64,000 nucleotides of DNA from Trebonia sp963767685 (lineage in GTDB: Bacteria; Actinomycetota; Actinomycetes; Streptosporangiales; Streptosporangiaceae). Made by a program: the position numbers and the translations under genes. The DNA is taken from assembly GCA_963767685.1 (NCBI GenBank), contig CAVYEZ010000005.1:1364001-1428000 (forward strand), in the 5' to 3' direction. Positions 24,259-32,969 of this stretch are shown piece by piece. Numbering within the stretch: the first letter of the stretch is position 1; each line of letters begins with the position of its first letter. The notes under the pieces are model-generated. The model was not told the DNA's origin. It saw only the letters and a list, made by a program, of their open reading frames with translations, and did no database searches.

Positions 24259-25142
24259 ACCCGCCGCATCCGGGCGCCAGAGAATATTCCGTTTGGCCGG
24301 AACATCAGCACCACGACGAGGATGCCCAGGGCCACCAGCGCGGTCAGGTCCGAGCCCTGGGAGCCCAGGTAGCCGCCCGCGTAGCTGAGCACGACGCCGA
24401 GCAGCAGCCCGCCGACGACCGCACCGGCGGGGCTGTCGAGGCCGCCGATCACCGCCGCGGTGAAGCCGAACACGAAGATCGAGTCCATGCTGTTGGGGTA
24501 GAGGAACGTTGACGGCGAGACGAGCACGCCCGCGAGGGCCCCGAGCAGGCCGGCCAGCGCCCAGCCCAAGGTAATCACGCGGGCCACCCGGATGCCCGAC
24601 AGGCGCGCGATGGTGGCGTTGAACGCCGCGGCCCGCATGCGGAGCCCCGCGCTGGTGTACCTGAACCCGATGGCCAGCAGCAGCGCGGCGGCCAGCACCG
24701 CCGCTGCGACGAACACGTCGAAGCGCGACACGCCAAGCGGTGTTGACCCGGCTCTTAGCCCGACGACAGAGAATGCCGCGGGGAACGACTTGTACTGGCC
24801 GCCGTACAGGATACCGGCCAGACCCTCGAGGAAGATCAGCAGGCCGATGGTGATGATCACCGCGTTGAGCTCCGGCTTGCCCAAGGTGGGGCGGATAACG
24901 GCCAGCTCGGCGGCGGCGCCGAGCGCGACTCCGGCTGCGAGCGCGACCGCGAATCCGGCCCAGTAGGAGCCGGTGTGGCGGATCACCTCCAGCGCGATGT
25001 AGGTGGTGAACATCGCCATCCCGCCCTGCGCGAAGTTCAGCAGCCGGGTGCCGCGCCATATCAGCACCAGGGACAGGGCTATCGCGGCGTAGATCATCCC
25101 GAAGCTGATCCCGCTGAGCGTGAACTGCAAGAACTCGACCAC
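24255..25142 (-). CDS. livH: Branched-chain amino-acid-type ABC permease (LivH)
   Basis: This 295-residue permease shows the LivH pattern FTLSGISFGMIYAAIALSLVLIWRGTRLLNFAQGGMAMF, then NATIARLSGIRVARVITLGWALAGLLGALAGVL and FGFTAAVIGGLDSPAGAVVGGLLLG. The frame is open upstream, but GTG 25142 has a strong GGAGGAGGAAG leader and starts right before the first membrane helix. It is coupled to livM. Confidence 0.93.
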   Translation of the reverse strand: MVEFLQFTLSGISFGMIYAAIALSLVLIWRGTRLLNFAQGGMAMFTTYIALEVIRHTGSYWAGFAVALAAGVALGAAAELAVIRPTLGKPELNAVIITIGLLIFLEGLAGILYGGQYKSFPAAFSVVGLRAGSTPLGVSRFDVFVAAAVLAAALLLAIGFRYTSAGLRMRAAAFNATIARLSGIRVARVITLGWALAGLLGALAGVLVSPSTFLYPNSMDSIFVFGFTAAVIGGLDSPAGAVVGGLLLGVVLSYAGGYLGSQGSDLTALVALGILVVVLMFRPNGIFSGARMRRV

Positions 25143-25180
25143 TCGCTTCCTCCTCCCTGCTTTGGGTCGCCCCGGTGCGA

Positions 25181-25966
25181 CTAGAACCCGAGGTAGTGGT
25201 GGCGCAGCGCGACGTCGGCGGCGAGTGCGCGGGCCTCGGCCGCGGCGACGACGCGGCCGAGGTTGAGCACCACCCCCCGGTCCGCGATCGCGAGCGCGGC
25301 CCGCGCGTTCTGCTCGACGAGCAGGATGGTGATGCCGTTCTCCCGGCTGAGCCGGACGACCATGTCCATGACTTGCGTCATGACCCTTGGCGCGAGGCCG
25401 AGCGACGGCTCGTCGAGCAGCAGCACGCGCGGGCGTGCCACCAGGGCGCGCGCGATCACGAGCATCTGCCGCTCGCCGCCTGACAAGGTGGCGGCCAGCC
25501 TGCGGCGGCGGTCGGCGAGCACGCTGAAGCGCTCGTATGCCTCGGCGAGCGCGGCGGCCCGTTCCGCTCGCCGCCAGGCGATGCCTGGCCATGACATCAT
25601 GCCGATCCGCAGGTTCTCTTCCACGGTGAGTTCGGCGATGACGCCCTGTCCCTCAGGAACGTGCGCGATTCCGGCCCTGGCCATGTCCTCGGGGCCGCGC
25701 CCGGCCCGGTCCGCGCCGTCGAGCAGGACCCGGCCGCCGCGTGGTCGCACCACCCCGCTGATCGCCCGGAGCAGCGTGGTCTTGCCCGCGCCGTTGGCGC
25801 CGAGCACCGCGGTGATGGTCGCCGGGGCGGCCGTGATCGTGACCTTGTCAAGCGCCACGACCTCGCCGTAGCCGGCCACCAGGTCCTCGACCGCGAGCGA
25901 CGCCGAGCCACGCGGCCTGGCCTCTTGGGCGCCTTGGCTGCCGTGCGCCCCGGCTGGGCTGTTCAC
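25181..25966 (-). CDS. livF: ABC transporter ATP-binding protein (LivF)
   Basis: This 261-residue ATPase has Walker A GANGAGKTTLLRAISG, Q-loop region HVPEGQGVIAELTVEENLRIG (the LivF-typical EGRxxF/EGQ segment), signature TLSGGERQML and Walker B RVLLLDEPSLGLAP with ILLVEQNARAAL. The GTG start overlaps the livG stop by 4 bases. An Ala/Gly-rich 25-residue N-terminal extension precedes the domain. Confidence 0.93.
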   Translation of the reverse strand: MNSPAGAHGSQGAQEARPRGSASLAVEDLVAGYGEVVALDKVTITAAPATITAVLGANGAGKTTLLRAISGVVRPRGGRVLLDGADRAGRGPEDMARAGIAHVPEGQGVIAELTVEENLRIGMMSWPGIAWRRAERAAALAEAYERFSVLADRRRRLAATLSGGERQMLVIARALVARPRVLLLDEPSLGLAPRVMTQVMDMVVRLSRENGITILLVEQNARAALAIADRGVVLNLGRVVAAAEARALAADVALRHHYLGF

Positions 25967-26739
25967 CCTTCAGATCCACTCGCACCGAGGTAGGCGGCTG
26001 TCACCGCCGGATCGGCCTGTATCTCCCGCGGTGACCCGGTGGAGATCACCTTCCCGAAGTCCAGCACGACGAGCGAGTCACAGACGGACATCATCAGGTC
26101 CATGTGGTGCTCCACGATGACGAGGGACATCTGCGCGGCGAGTTCGCGGATGAGTCCGCCAAGCTCACTGAGCTCGCCCTCGGCCAGGCCGCTGGCGGGC
26201 TCATCGAGCAGCAGGATCTTCGGCCGGGCCGCGAGTGCCCGCGCCAGCGCGATCCTCTTCCGCATGCCAAAGGGCAGCTCGCCTGGCCTTGAGTCGGCTG
26301 CGCCCGCCGCCCCTACCCGGTCAAGTGCCTGGTGCGCTTCCTGCCGCAGCCTGCGCTCGTCCCGGCTGGAGCGGGGCAGCCCAAGCAGCGCCGGCCAGAA
26401 TCCAGCCGTGGCCCGGCAGTTCGCGCCGATCATGACGTTCTCAATGGCTGACAGCCGGTCGAACAGGCCCACGCCTTGCAGTGTCCTGGCGATGCCAAGC
26501 CCAGCTAGCCGGTGCGGGCGCAGGTTGTTGTAGAGGCGGCCGTCGATGAGTACCTGGCCCTCGTCGGGCCGGATGAAGCCGCACAAGACGTTCAGCAGCG
26601 TCGTCTTGCCTGCCCCGTTCGGCCCGATGACGCCGACAACCTGGCCGGGCGCCACCGTGAGCGAAACGGCGCTAAGCGCCGTCAGCCCGCCGAAGCGCAC
26701 ACCCACGCCGCGGACCTCGAGAACTGAACTGTGCTTCAT
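25963..26739 (-). CDS. livG: ABC transporter ATP-binding protein (LivG)
   Basis: This 258-residue ATPase has VGVRFGGLTALSAVSLTV, Walker A GPNGAGKTTLLNVLCGF, GIARTLQGVGLFDRLSAIENVMIG, Walker B KILLLDEPASGLAEGE and the LivG-type C-terminus VVLDFGKVISTGSPREIQADPAVTAAYLG. The usual LSGGQ reads LPFGMRK, a common relaxed signature in LivG proteins. It is the first gene of the operon livG-livF-livH-livM-substrate-binding protein-tetR. Confidence 0.93.
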   Translation of the reverse strand: MKHSSVLEVRGVGVRFGGLTALSAVSLTVAPGQVVGVIGPNGAGKTTLLNVLCGFIRPDEGQVLIDGRLYNNLRPHRLAGLGIARTLQGVGLFDRLSAIENVMIGANCRATAGFWPALLGLPRSSRDERRLRQEAHQALDRVGAAGAADSRPGELPFGMRKRIALARALAARPKILLLDEPASGLAEGELSELGGLIRELAAQMSLVIVEHHMDLMMSVCDSLVVLDFGKVISTGSPREIQADPAVTAAYLGASGSEG

Positions 26740-27048
26740 AACACAAGTCCCAGCTTCGCTAGGCAGGACTACCTGACTATGAATCCCTATTCAAGGTGTC
26801 GCTCGGGCAGTGGGCAAGGCTGTGCACGGCAGTTGTCACCGGTTTGTGTCCCAACCGTGACGCTCAGTTGAGGCGCGGAACCGCAGCGCCGAGCCGGGCT
26901 CGGCGGATCCGCGGGCCTAAGCTAAGCGGTCCAGCGGCGGCCGGCCAGGACGGCTAGGTGAAGGGACACGATCGTCTCCTCAAGGCTTGGCAGTGCGTCA
27001 GTCTGGCCGGAGCGGACAACGGAGCGCAGGCTGCTGCCCAATCGGTGG
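26740..27048. other. Intergenic: liv promoter region and hairpin after kynA
   Basis: No supported gene. It must hold the liv operon promoter, but no convincing -35/-10 pair was found. CGCCGAGC (26887-26894) and GCTCGGCG (26898-26905) form an 8-bp stem with a 3-base loop. This lies about 145 bases downstream of the dioxygenase stop and could be its terminator. Confidence 0.4.
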
Positions 27049-27813
27049 TTAGAGACGGGAGCGGACCTCCCACAGGTCGGGGAAGGCGGGGCTGAACAGG
27101 GTCGAGCGCAGGTAGGCGGAGCCGGCCGAGCCGCCGGTGCCTGTCTTGGTGCCGATGATCCGCTCGACCATCTTCACGTGCCGGTAACGCCATTCCTGGA
27201 CGCCCTCATCGATGTCGACCAGGGCCTCGCAGACCTCGGCCGGCTCGCCGGACTGGTCGTAGACCTCGGCGAGCAGCGCCTGGACGGCGCCGTCGGGGCC
27301 CGGCGCGCGCGGGTCCCGGCCGAGGGCGGCCGCGGGGACGTCCCAGCCGGCGGCGGCGAGGAAGCGGAGCAGCGAGGCGAACACGGGCCGCCTGGCCATG
27401 ATCCCGGCGAGCACCGGGTCGATGACCGCCTGGTGAAAGTCGCGGCGGCCGAGTACCGCCTCCAGGTAGCGGAACTGGGCGGACTGGAAGCCGCTGGAAC
27501 TGCCGAGCTCCGGGCGGAAGCTGGCGAACTGGCGCGGGGTCATCGTCTCGAGGACGTCCATCTGGCCGACCATCGTCTTGAGGATCTTCGCGATCCGGCG
27601 CGCGGTGCCCAGCGCCGCCGCGCCGTCTCCCGCCTCAAGCGTCGCCTGCAGACGGGCCGCCTCGTGCAGGATCTGCTTGAACCACAGCTCGTAGACCTGG
27701 TGGATGATCACGAAGAGCAGCTCATCGTGCTCTCCGGTCTGCGGCGACTGGCAGGCCAGCAGGTCATCGAGGCGCAGGTAGGTGCCGTAGGTCAGGTCAG
27801 CGGGCGAGGTCAT
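27049..27813 (-). CDS. kynA: Tryptophan 2,3-dioxygenase
   Basis: This heme dioxygenase converts L-tryptophan to N-formylkynurenine. The core motifs are complete: LTYGTYLRLDDLLACQ, FVIIHQVYELWFKQILHE (substrate-pocket His and Tyr/Phe), DVLETMTPRQFASFRPELGSSSGFQSAQFR, and the heme-ligand stretch EWRYRHVKMVERIIGTKTGTGGSAG. Possible starts are 27876, 27831 and 27813. The last puts the protein (254 residues) at the family start, with AGGTGA just upstream. No kynureninase lies nearby. Confidence 0.93.
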   Translation of the reverse strand: MTSPADLTYGTYLRLDDLLACQSPQTGEHDELLFVIIHQVYELWFKQILHEAARLQATLEAGDGAAALGTARRIAKILKTMVGQMDVLETMTPRQFASFRPELGSSSGFQSAQFRYLEAVLGRRDFHQAVIDPVLAGIMARRPVFASLLRFLAAAGWDVPAAALGRDPRAPGPDGAVQALLAEVYDQSGEPAEVCEALVDIDEGVQEWRYRHVKMVERIIGTKTGTGGSAGSAYLRSTLFSPAFPDLWEVRSRL

Positions 27814-27932
27814 GTCACCTGACTGTGGCATAAGCGCGGGCCGCTGGCCAGGGCCGGGGTTACCGGGCGGGGGCATGGCGGCGCGCGGGAGTCACGGGGG
27901 CGGTGAAATGTCAGCCGCGGGCGGGCGTGCTC

Positions 27933-28715
27933 TCATTCCCAGCGGAAGAGCCGCCAGGCGAGCACCCCGAAGACCACGGCGTAGCCCGCGAGGACGGCCA
28001 GGCCGCTGGCGGACGGCCACTGGCCGGCCATGCTGTGCTGGAGGGCGGAGACGGCCGCGCCGAGGGGCGTGTCGTCACTGACGCGGCGCAGCGGGGCGGG
28101 CATCGTGGCCAGCGGCACCCACAGGCCGGCGAAGAACATCAGCGGGAGGAAGAGCATGGTGCCGACCGCGCCCGCCACGCGGGCGGTGCGGGCCAGGGAC
28201 GCGATCAGGAGTCCGAGGGTGAGCATGGCGGCCGAGGTGAGGAACAGCGCGAGGACGAAGCCGGCGCCCTGGCCGGGCAGCGGCACGCCGAACGCGGCGT
28301 CGCCGACGATCACGATGCCGGCGGTGCCGACCAGCGTCACCGACAGGTTGACCGTGAGCTGGGCGAGCAGGAGGCGGCCCGCGCCGACCGGCGTGGCGTT
28401 CAGGCGGCGGAGGATGCCGCGCTCGCGGTAGCCGGCGAGCACCGGGGCCAGGCCCTGCAAGGCGAAGGTCGAGATGGTGAACGCGATGAGGACCGGCTCG
28501 TAGGTGGCGACCAGGGTGAGGCCGCCGAGTGACTTGTCCGGGCCGTGGGAGAACGCGCCCATGATGGACAGCAGGACGATCGGGAAGGCGACGCCCCACA
28601 GCAGCGGGACGGGCTCGCGGGCCAGCAGCCTGGCCTCGGTCGTGATCAGGTTGCGGAGGGCGGAGCGCGGGCGGTCGCGGTGCCCGCTAACCGGCTCGGC
28701 GGCGATGGCGGTCAT
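27933..28715 (-). CDS. ABC-2 type exporter permease
   Basis: This 260-residue six-helix permease has a cytosolic start (RNLITTEARLLAREPVPLLWGVAFPIVLLSIMG), the ABC-2 central segment GLAPVLAGYRERGILRRLNATPVGAGRLLLAQL, and LFLPLMFFAGLWVPLATMPAPLRRVSDDTPLGAAVSAL. The size and pattern are of DrrB/NodJ-type drug or lipid exporters. Its ATG overlaps the ATPase stop by 4 bases. Confidence 0.9.
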   Translation of the reverse strand: MTAIAAEPVSGHRDRPRSALRNLITTEARLLAREPVPLLWGVAFPIVLLSIMGAFSHGPDKSLGGLTLVATYEPVLIAFTISTFALQGLAPVLAGYRERGILRRLNATPVGAGRLLLAQLTVNLSVTLVGTAGIVIVGDAAFGVPLPGQGAGFVLALFLTSAAMLTLGLLIASLARTARVAGAVGTMLFLPLMFFAGLWVPLATMPAPLRRVSDDTPLGAAVSALQHSMAGQWPSASGLAVLAGYAVVFGVLAWRLFRWE

Positions 28716-29461
28716 GCTGCTTCTCCTGTCGTGAGGGCCACGATCGCGTCGTCGAGCGTGGCATGGCCGGTCCCGTGGCTGGTAATGCTGTTGCTGATCA
28801 GCTCGTCCGGGCGGCCGCAGGCGACGACCCGGCCGGACTGGATGAGGGCGACCCGGTCGCAGAGCCGCTCGGCCTCGTCGGCGTAGTGGGTGACGAGCAG
28901 GACGGTGACGCCGGTGTCGCGCAGCTCGGTGACGAGGCGCCAGCTCTCCCGCCGGGCGGCGGGGTCCAGGCCGGTCGTCAGCTCGTCGAAGACCACCAGC
29001 CGGGGGCTGCCGACGAGGGCGAGGGCGATCGACAGGCGCTGCTTCTGCCCGCCGGACAGCCGCCGGTAGCGGGCGTCGCGCTTTTCCGTCAGGCCAAGGC
29101 GGGTGAGCAGCGCCTCGGTGTCGGCGTGCCGCGGGTAGAAGGACGCGTACAGGCTGATCGCCTCGGCGACGGTCATCTTGTCTTGCAGCTGGCTCTCCTG
29201 GAGCTGGACGCCGACCAGCTGGCGCGCCGCGGCGCGGTCGCGGTAGGGGTCGACGCCGAACACCCGGACCGTGCCGCCGTCGGGGTGGCGCAGCCCCTCG
29301 GCGCACTCGACGGTGGTGGTCTTGCCCGCGCCGTTCGGGCCGAGGATGCCGAAGATCTCGCCCTCGTTGACGCGGAGGCTGAGGTCGTCGACGGCGACCT
29401 TCTGGCCGTACCGCTTGCGCAGGTTCGTGATCTCGAGCGCGATGGCGCCGGTCTGGGTCAT
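28712..29461 (-). CDS. ABC exporter ATP-binding protein
   Basis: This 249-residue DrrA-like ATPase has LRKRYGQKVAVDDLSLRV, Walker A GPNGAGKTTTVECAEGL, LQESQLQDKMTVAEAISLYASFY, signature RLSGGQKQRL and Walker B RLVVFDELTTGLDP with THYADEAERLCDRVALI. The frame is open far upstream, but the ATG overlaps the YceI stop (ATGA), giving a YceI-ATPase-permease operon. The substrate is unknown. Confidence 0.92.
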   Translation of the reverse strand: MTQTGAIALEITNLRKRYGQKVAVDDLSLRVNEGEIFGILGPNGAGKTTTVECAEGLRHPDGGTVRVFGVDPYRDRAAARQLVGVQLQESQLQDKMTVAEAISLYASFYPRHADTEALLTRLGLTEKRDARYRRLSGGQKQRLSIALALVGSPRLVVFDELTTGLDPAARRESWRLVTELRDTGVTVLLVTHYADEAERLCDRVALIQSGRVVACGRPDELISNSITSHGTGHATLDDAIVALTTGEAA

Positions 29462-30012
29462 GACTGCTCCCGGTGGGCGATGATGTCGAAGTTGACGGTG
29501 AGCCTGCGGGCGGCGAGGCCGCGGTAGGTGGTGATGCCGAAGTCGTAGCGGTCGATGCCCGCCTGGGCGCCCGCGCTGAGCGTGGTACCGGCCGCGTCGA
29601 CCGTGAGCGCGGTGATGCGGGCCTCGACCAGGCGGGTGACGCCGCGCACCTCGAGCTCGCCGCGCAGCGACCAGGTCCCCTGCTCGCTCTCCAGCCCCGT
29701 GGAGATGAACGAGATCGTGGGATGAGCCTCGGCGTCGAGGAGGCTCGGCGACAGCACGGCGGCGTCGCGGGCCCCGTTGCCCGACTCGAAGGTCGGCACC
29801 GCGAAGCGGGCCTGGACGGTGGACGCCTCCGGTGGGTCGGTGACCACGATGCGGCCGTCGCGCAGGGCGAGCGTGGCGCGGACCGGGCCGAGGCCGAACA
29901 GGTGCCTGGTGCGGATGGTGACCGTGGAGAGCGCCGGGCTGATCTGGTAGCGGCCGGGCCTCGGGACGTCGAGCTGGTTGCTGATGACTGCTGCTTCGTT
30001 CATGACAGCCAT
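29458..30012 (-). CDS. YceI family protein (lipocalin-like isoprenoid-binding fold)
   Basis: This protein of about 184 residues has the YceI beta-barrel pattern: GRYQISPALSTVTIRTRHLFGLGPVRATLAL, HPTISFISTGLE, WSLRGELEVRGVTRLVEARI and FGITTYRGLAARRLTVNFDIIA. Family proteins bind long isoprenoid or fatty chains. No signal peptide is seen. ATG 30012 or 30003 could be the start. The operon with an ABC exporter suggests a lipophilic substrate, which is inference. Confidence 0.87.
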   Translation of the reverse strand: MAVMNEAAVISNQLDVPRPGRYQISPALSTVTIRTRHLFGLGPVRATLALRDGRIVVTDPPEASTVQARFAVPTFESGNGARDAAVLSPSLLDAEAHPTISFISTGLESEQGTWSLRGELEVRGVTRLVEARITALTVDAAGTTLSAGAQAGIDRYDFGITTYRGLAARRLTVNFDIIAHREQS

Positions 30013-30157
30013 GGTTCGCTCGCGGCGGCACCGCCGGCATCGGCCCGCGGCCGGCGGGCCGGCCGTCCTTGGTCTGCCTGCCCGGCCGGCCTTGGCCGGC
30101 CGAACGTATACTTTGGTCGGTGGTCGCTGACCAGGCGTAACCGTAGACTTGGCAGCT
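30013..30157. promoter_or_regulatory. Divergent promoter region, exporter operon / two-component pair
   Basis: TATACT at 30107-30112 is a good -10 on the plus strand, and its complement AGTATA offers a poor one on the other. TAGACT (30144-30149) ends 8 bases before the GTG at 30158 and may drive a leaderless kinase mRNA. The repeated GGCCGGCC blocks (30083-30101) could form a binding site for the response regulator. Confidence 0.4.
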
Positions 30158-31438
30158 GTGCAGGCCGTCCAAGAATCGTCGCCGAGCTTCCCTCCCAGGG
30201 GGCGGCCGGGCGCACGCGTTGAGCGCGTCGCCTGGACCTCGGCCATGGCGGTGCTCGTCGGGGTGACGGTCGCGGGGGGCGGCACCGGGAGGTACCTGGC
30301 ACTCAACATCGCCGTCGGCGTCGTCAGCGTCGGGCTCGTCCCCTTCCTCGACCGCTGGCCGGTGCCCGTGACCGTGCTGCTGTCCCTGCTCGCGGCCGTT
30401 TCCCCGGCGGCCACCCCGCCCGCGACGATGGCCGTCCTGCTGGTCTCCAGCTGGCGGCCGTTCGGTGTCGCGGCCGCCGTGGCGGGGACCGGGGCCGCCG
30501 CGCACCTCATCCGCGGCGCCTGGCAGCCGATTTCCGGGCTGGCGTACGGCTGGTACGCGTTGCTGGTCTGCGTCGGCTACGCCGCGCTCGTCGGCTGGGG
30601 CACGCTGGTCAGGGCGCACCAGGCGCTGATCTCGTCTTTGCGGGACCGGGCCGAACGGGCCGAGGCCGACCAGGCCCGCCGGGTGGCCGAGGCCCGCGCC
30701 GCCGAGCGGGCCAGGATCGCCCGCGAGATGCACGACGTGCTCGCGCACCGGCTGTCGCTGCTCGCCACATACGCGGGCGCGCTCGCCTACCGGCCGGACG
30801 CGCCGCCCGAGCAGGTCTCCCGGGCCGCCGAGGTCGTGCGGTCAGGCGTGCACCAGGCACTCGACGAGCTGCGGGAGGTCATCGGCGTGCTGCGGGACGA
30901 CGAACTGCCCGGCCTCGCGGCGGCGAGCCGGCCGGTGCCGGGCATCGCCGACCTGCCCGCGCTGATCGAGGAGTCGCGGTCGGCCGGCATGCGGATCGAA
31001 ACGGACGGCGACGCCTGGCCCGCATCCGGGCTGCCGGACGTCGCCGGGCGGACCGCGTACCGGGTCGTCCAGGAGGCGCTGACCAACGCGCGCAAGCACG
31101 CGCCCGGCCAGCCGGTCGCCGTGACGCTTGGCGGCGGGCCCGGCACCGGGCTCGACGTGTCCGTCGTCAATCCCGCCGGGGCCGCGTCGGCCGGCCCGGC
31201 GTTCCCCGTGCCGGGGAGCGGGACCGGGCTGATCGGGCTGACCGAGCGGCTAGAGCTGGCGGGCGGGCGGCTGGACTGGCGGAACGCGAGCGGCGAGTTC
31301 CGGCTCAGCGCCTGGCTGCCGTGGCCGGAGACGGCGGACGGGCCCGCGGACGGCGTGCCTTCGGCGGGCGTGACTTCCCGCGGCGTGACTTCGCCCGGCG
31401 CGGCGGGGCAGAATGTCACCCGTGTCCAGCGCGGCTGA
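30158..31438 (+). CDS. Two-component sensor histidine kinase (NarL-partner class)
   Basis: This 426-residue kinase has four or five N-terminal membrane helices (residues about 20-140). The HisKA_3 dimerisation box is ARIAREMHDVLAHRLSLLATYAGAL (phospho-acceptor His in REMHD), and the ATPase domain has VQEALTNARKHAPGQPVAV (N box) and GSGTGLIGLTERLELAGGRLDW (G box). GTG 30158 was chosen for the TAGACT -10 just upstream. Its 3' end overlaps the response regulator by 26 bp. It probably controls the divergent exporter. Confidence 0.9.
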   Translation: MQAVQESSPSFPPRGRPGARVERVAWTSAMAVLVGVTVAGGGTGRYLALNIAVGVVSVGLVPFLDRWPVPVTVLLSLLAAVSPAATPPATMAVLLVSSWRPFGVAAAVAGTGAAAHLIRGAWQPISGLAYGWYALLVCVGYAALVGWGTLVRAHQALISSLRDRAERAEADQARRVAEARAAERARIAREMHDVLAHRLSLLATYAGALAYRPDAPPEQVSRAAEVVRSGVHQALDELREVIGVLRDDELPGLAAASRPVPGIADLPALIEESRSAGMRIETDGDAWPASGLPDVAGRTAYRVVQEALTNARKHAPGQPVAVTLGGGPGTGLDVSVVNPAGAASAGPAFPVPGSGTGLIGLTERLELAGGRLDWRNASGEFRLSAWLPWPETADGPADGVPSAGVTSRGVTSPGAAGQNVTRVQRG

Positions 31439-32111
31439 CGAGATCCGGGTACTGCTCGTAGACGACGACGCCCTCGTGCGGGCCGGCCTGTCCATGATGC
31501 TTAACGGTGTTTCCAAACACGGGGCCGCCGACCTGGTCATCGTCGGCGAGGCGGGCGACGGCGACCAGGTTCCCGCCGCGGTGGCGAAGCACCGGCCCGA
31601 CGTCGTGCTGATGGACCTGCGGATGTCCCGGGTGGACGGGATCACCGCGACCCGCCGGCTGCGCGGCGTCCCGAGCGGCGCGCCCCGGCCGCCCGAGGTC
31701 ATCGTGCTGACCACGTTCGACGCGGACGAGAACGTGCTCGGCGCGCTGCGGGCCGGGGCCAGCGGCTTCCTGCTGAAGGACGCGCCGCCCGCGGAGATCG
31801 CGGACGCCATCAGGCGCGTCGCCGCCGGCGACCCGATCCTCTCCCCCGCCGTGACCCGGCGGCTGATGCGCCGCGCCGTCACCCAGGAGAACGCCAAGGA
31901 GGAGGCGCTAAGGCAGCTGGCCGGCCTCAGCCCCCGGGAGCGCGAGGTCGTGCAGGCCATCGCCGAAGGACGGACCAACGCCGAGATCGCCGTCGCGCTG
32001 CTGATGAGCGTGCCGACCGTCAAGGCGCACGTTACCCACATCCTGACCAAGGCGGGCCTCACCAACCGGACCCAGATCGCGCTGCTCGGCCACGACGCCG
32101 GCCTGGCCTGA
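31413..32111 (+). CDS. NarL/FixJ family response regulator
   Basis: This 232-residue regulator has a receiver domain (RVLLVDDDALVRAGLSMML, phospho-acceptor Asp in VVLMDLRMSRVDG, switch Thr in VIVLTTFDAD, Lys in GFLLKDAPPAE). The C-terminal LuxR-type HTH is LSPREREVVQAIAEGRTNAEIAVALLMSVPTVKAHVTHILTKAG. It is the partner of the overlapping sensor kinase. Confidence 0.94.
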   Translation: MSPVSSAADEIRVLLVDDDALVRAGLSMMLNGVSKHGAADLVIVGEAGDGDQVPAAVAKHRPDVVLMDLRMSRVDGITATRRLRGVPSGAPRPPEVIVLTTFDADENVLGALRAGASGFLLKDAPPAEIADAIRRVAAGDPILSPAVTRRLMRRAVTQENAKEEALRQLAGLSPREREVVQAIAEGRTNAEIAVALLMSVPTVKAHVTHILTKAGLTNRTQIALLGHDAGLA

Positions 32112-32118
32112 GCGGGCG

Positions 32119-32670
32119 TTACTCGCCGACGCGGCCGTCGATGCGTTCGCGGAGGAGGTCGGCGTGGCCGTTGTGGCGGGCGTACTCCTCGATCATGTGG
32201 ACGATGAGCTCGCGCAGCGAGACCGGGTCGCCCCCGCTGTCCTTGCCGACGAAGTCGAAGTCGTGGTCGGCGATGAAGTCGTCGGCGAACGCCATCTCGG
32301 TGCGCCAGGCCGCCCAGGCCTCGTCGACGACCGCCTGGTCGGGGACGGCGCCGTTGAAGTCGCCGTCCGGGTCTTCCGCGGCCTGGTAGCGCTTGGTGGT
32401 GCTGGCCTCGGCGAAGCGGTTCCTGAACCAGACTCGCTCAACCTCCGCCATGTGCCGGAGCAGGCCGAGCAGCGACAAGGTGGACGGCTCGACCGAGCGG
32501 CGGGCCATCTGCTCGGCGTCCAGGTCCCGGCACTTCAGCTCCAGGGTGAGCCGCTGGCCGCGGAGGAACTCGGTCAGGGTCGCGCGCTCGCCGCCGAGGC
32601 TCGGCCCGCCGACTCGCGGGTCGTCAACGGGGTCGATGAACAGGTTGGCCCGGTGCTGCGGCGTAGTCAT
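32119..32670 (-). CDS. DinB/DUF664 family protein
   Basis: This 183-residue four-helix-bundle protein of the DinB-like metalloenzyme family has the metal-site histidines in LGLLRHMAEVERVWFRNRF, MAFADDFIADHDFDF and LRELIVHMIEEYARHNGHADLLRERIDG. Related actinobacterial proteins include mycothiol- or bacillithiol-dependent transferases, which are proposed relatives only. ATG 32670 was preferred over an upstream in-frame start because the family start (MTTPQHRA) follows it. It converges with the response regulator. Confidence 0.88.
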   Translation of the reverse strand: MTTPQHRANLFIDPVDDPRVGGPSLGGERATLTEFLRGQRLTLELKCRDLDAEQMARRSVEPSTLSLLGLLRHMAEVERVWFRNRFAEASTTKRYQAAEDPDGDFNGAVPDQAVVDEAWAAWRTEMAFADDFIADHDFDFVGKDSGGDPVSLRELIVHMIEEYARHNGHADLLRERIDGRVGE

Positions 32671-32969
32671 GCTGGCAAGGCTATCCCGGGCGTTACCCGC
32701 CGGGCCAGGTGACATTTTCCACGGGCGGGCCGGTCAGGCAGTCCTGCGCCGCCTTGCCGCACCCTCTTAGGTTAATCGCCGGGCCCCGCACGGCACTCTT
32801 CCCAAGAGATGCCTGCTGAGCTGTGATGATGCTGGATTCGTATCGCGTGGTGCGGAACGGGCCTTGGACGTGGGGCGATAGCCCGGGGCATCGTGAAGGT
32901 ACCGGCCAGGCGCACCATCCGCGGCACCGCCCGCGGCCGGGCACCATGACAATCGCGAAAGGCTTGATC

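Noticed and set aside
24259..25059. Long N-terminal extension of the livM frame
   Set aside because: Arg/Gly-rich out-of-frame reading of livH; the real start is the ATG at 24258 overlapping the livH stop.
29462..30748. Long N-terminal extension of the exporter ATPase frame
   Set aside because: It reads antisense or out of frame through YceI and the sensor kinase; the ATPase domain starts at 29461.
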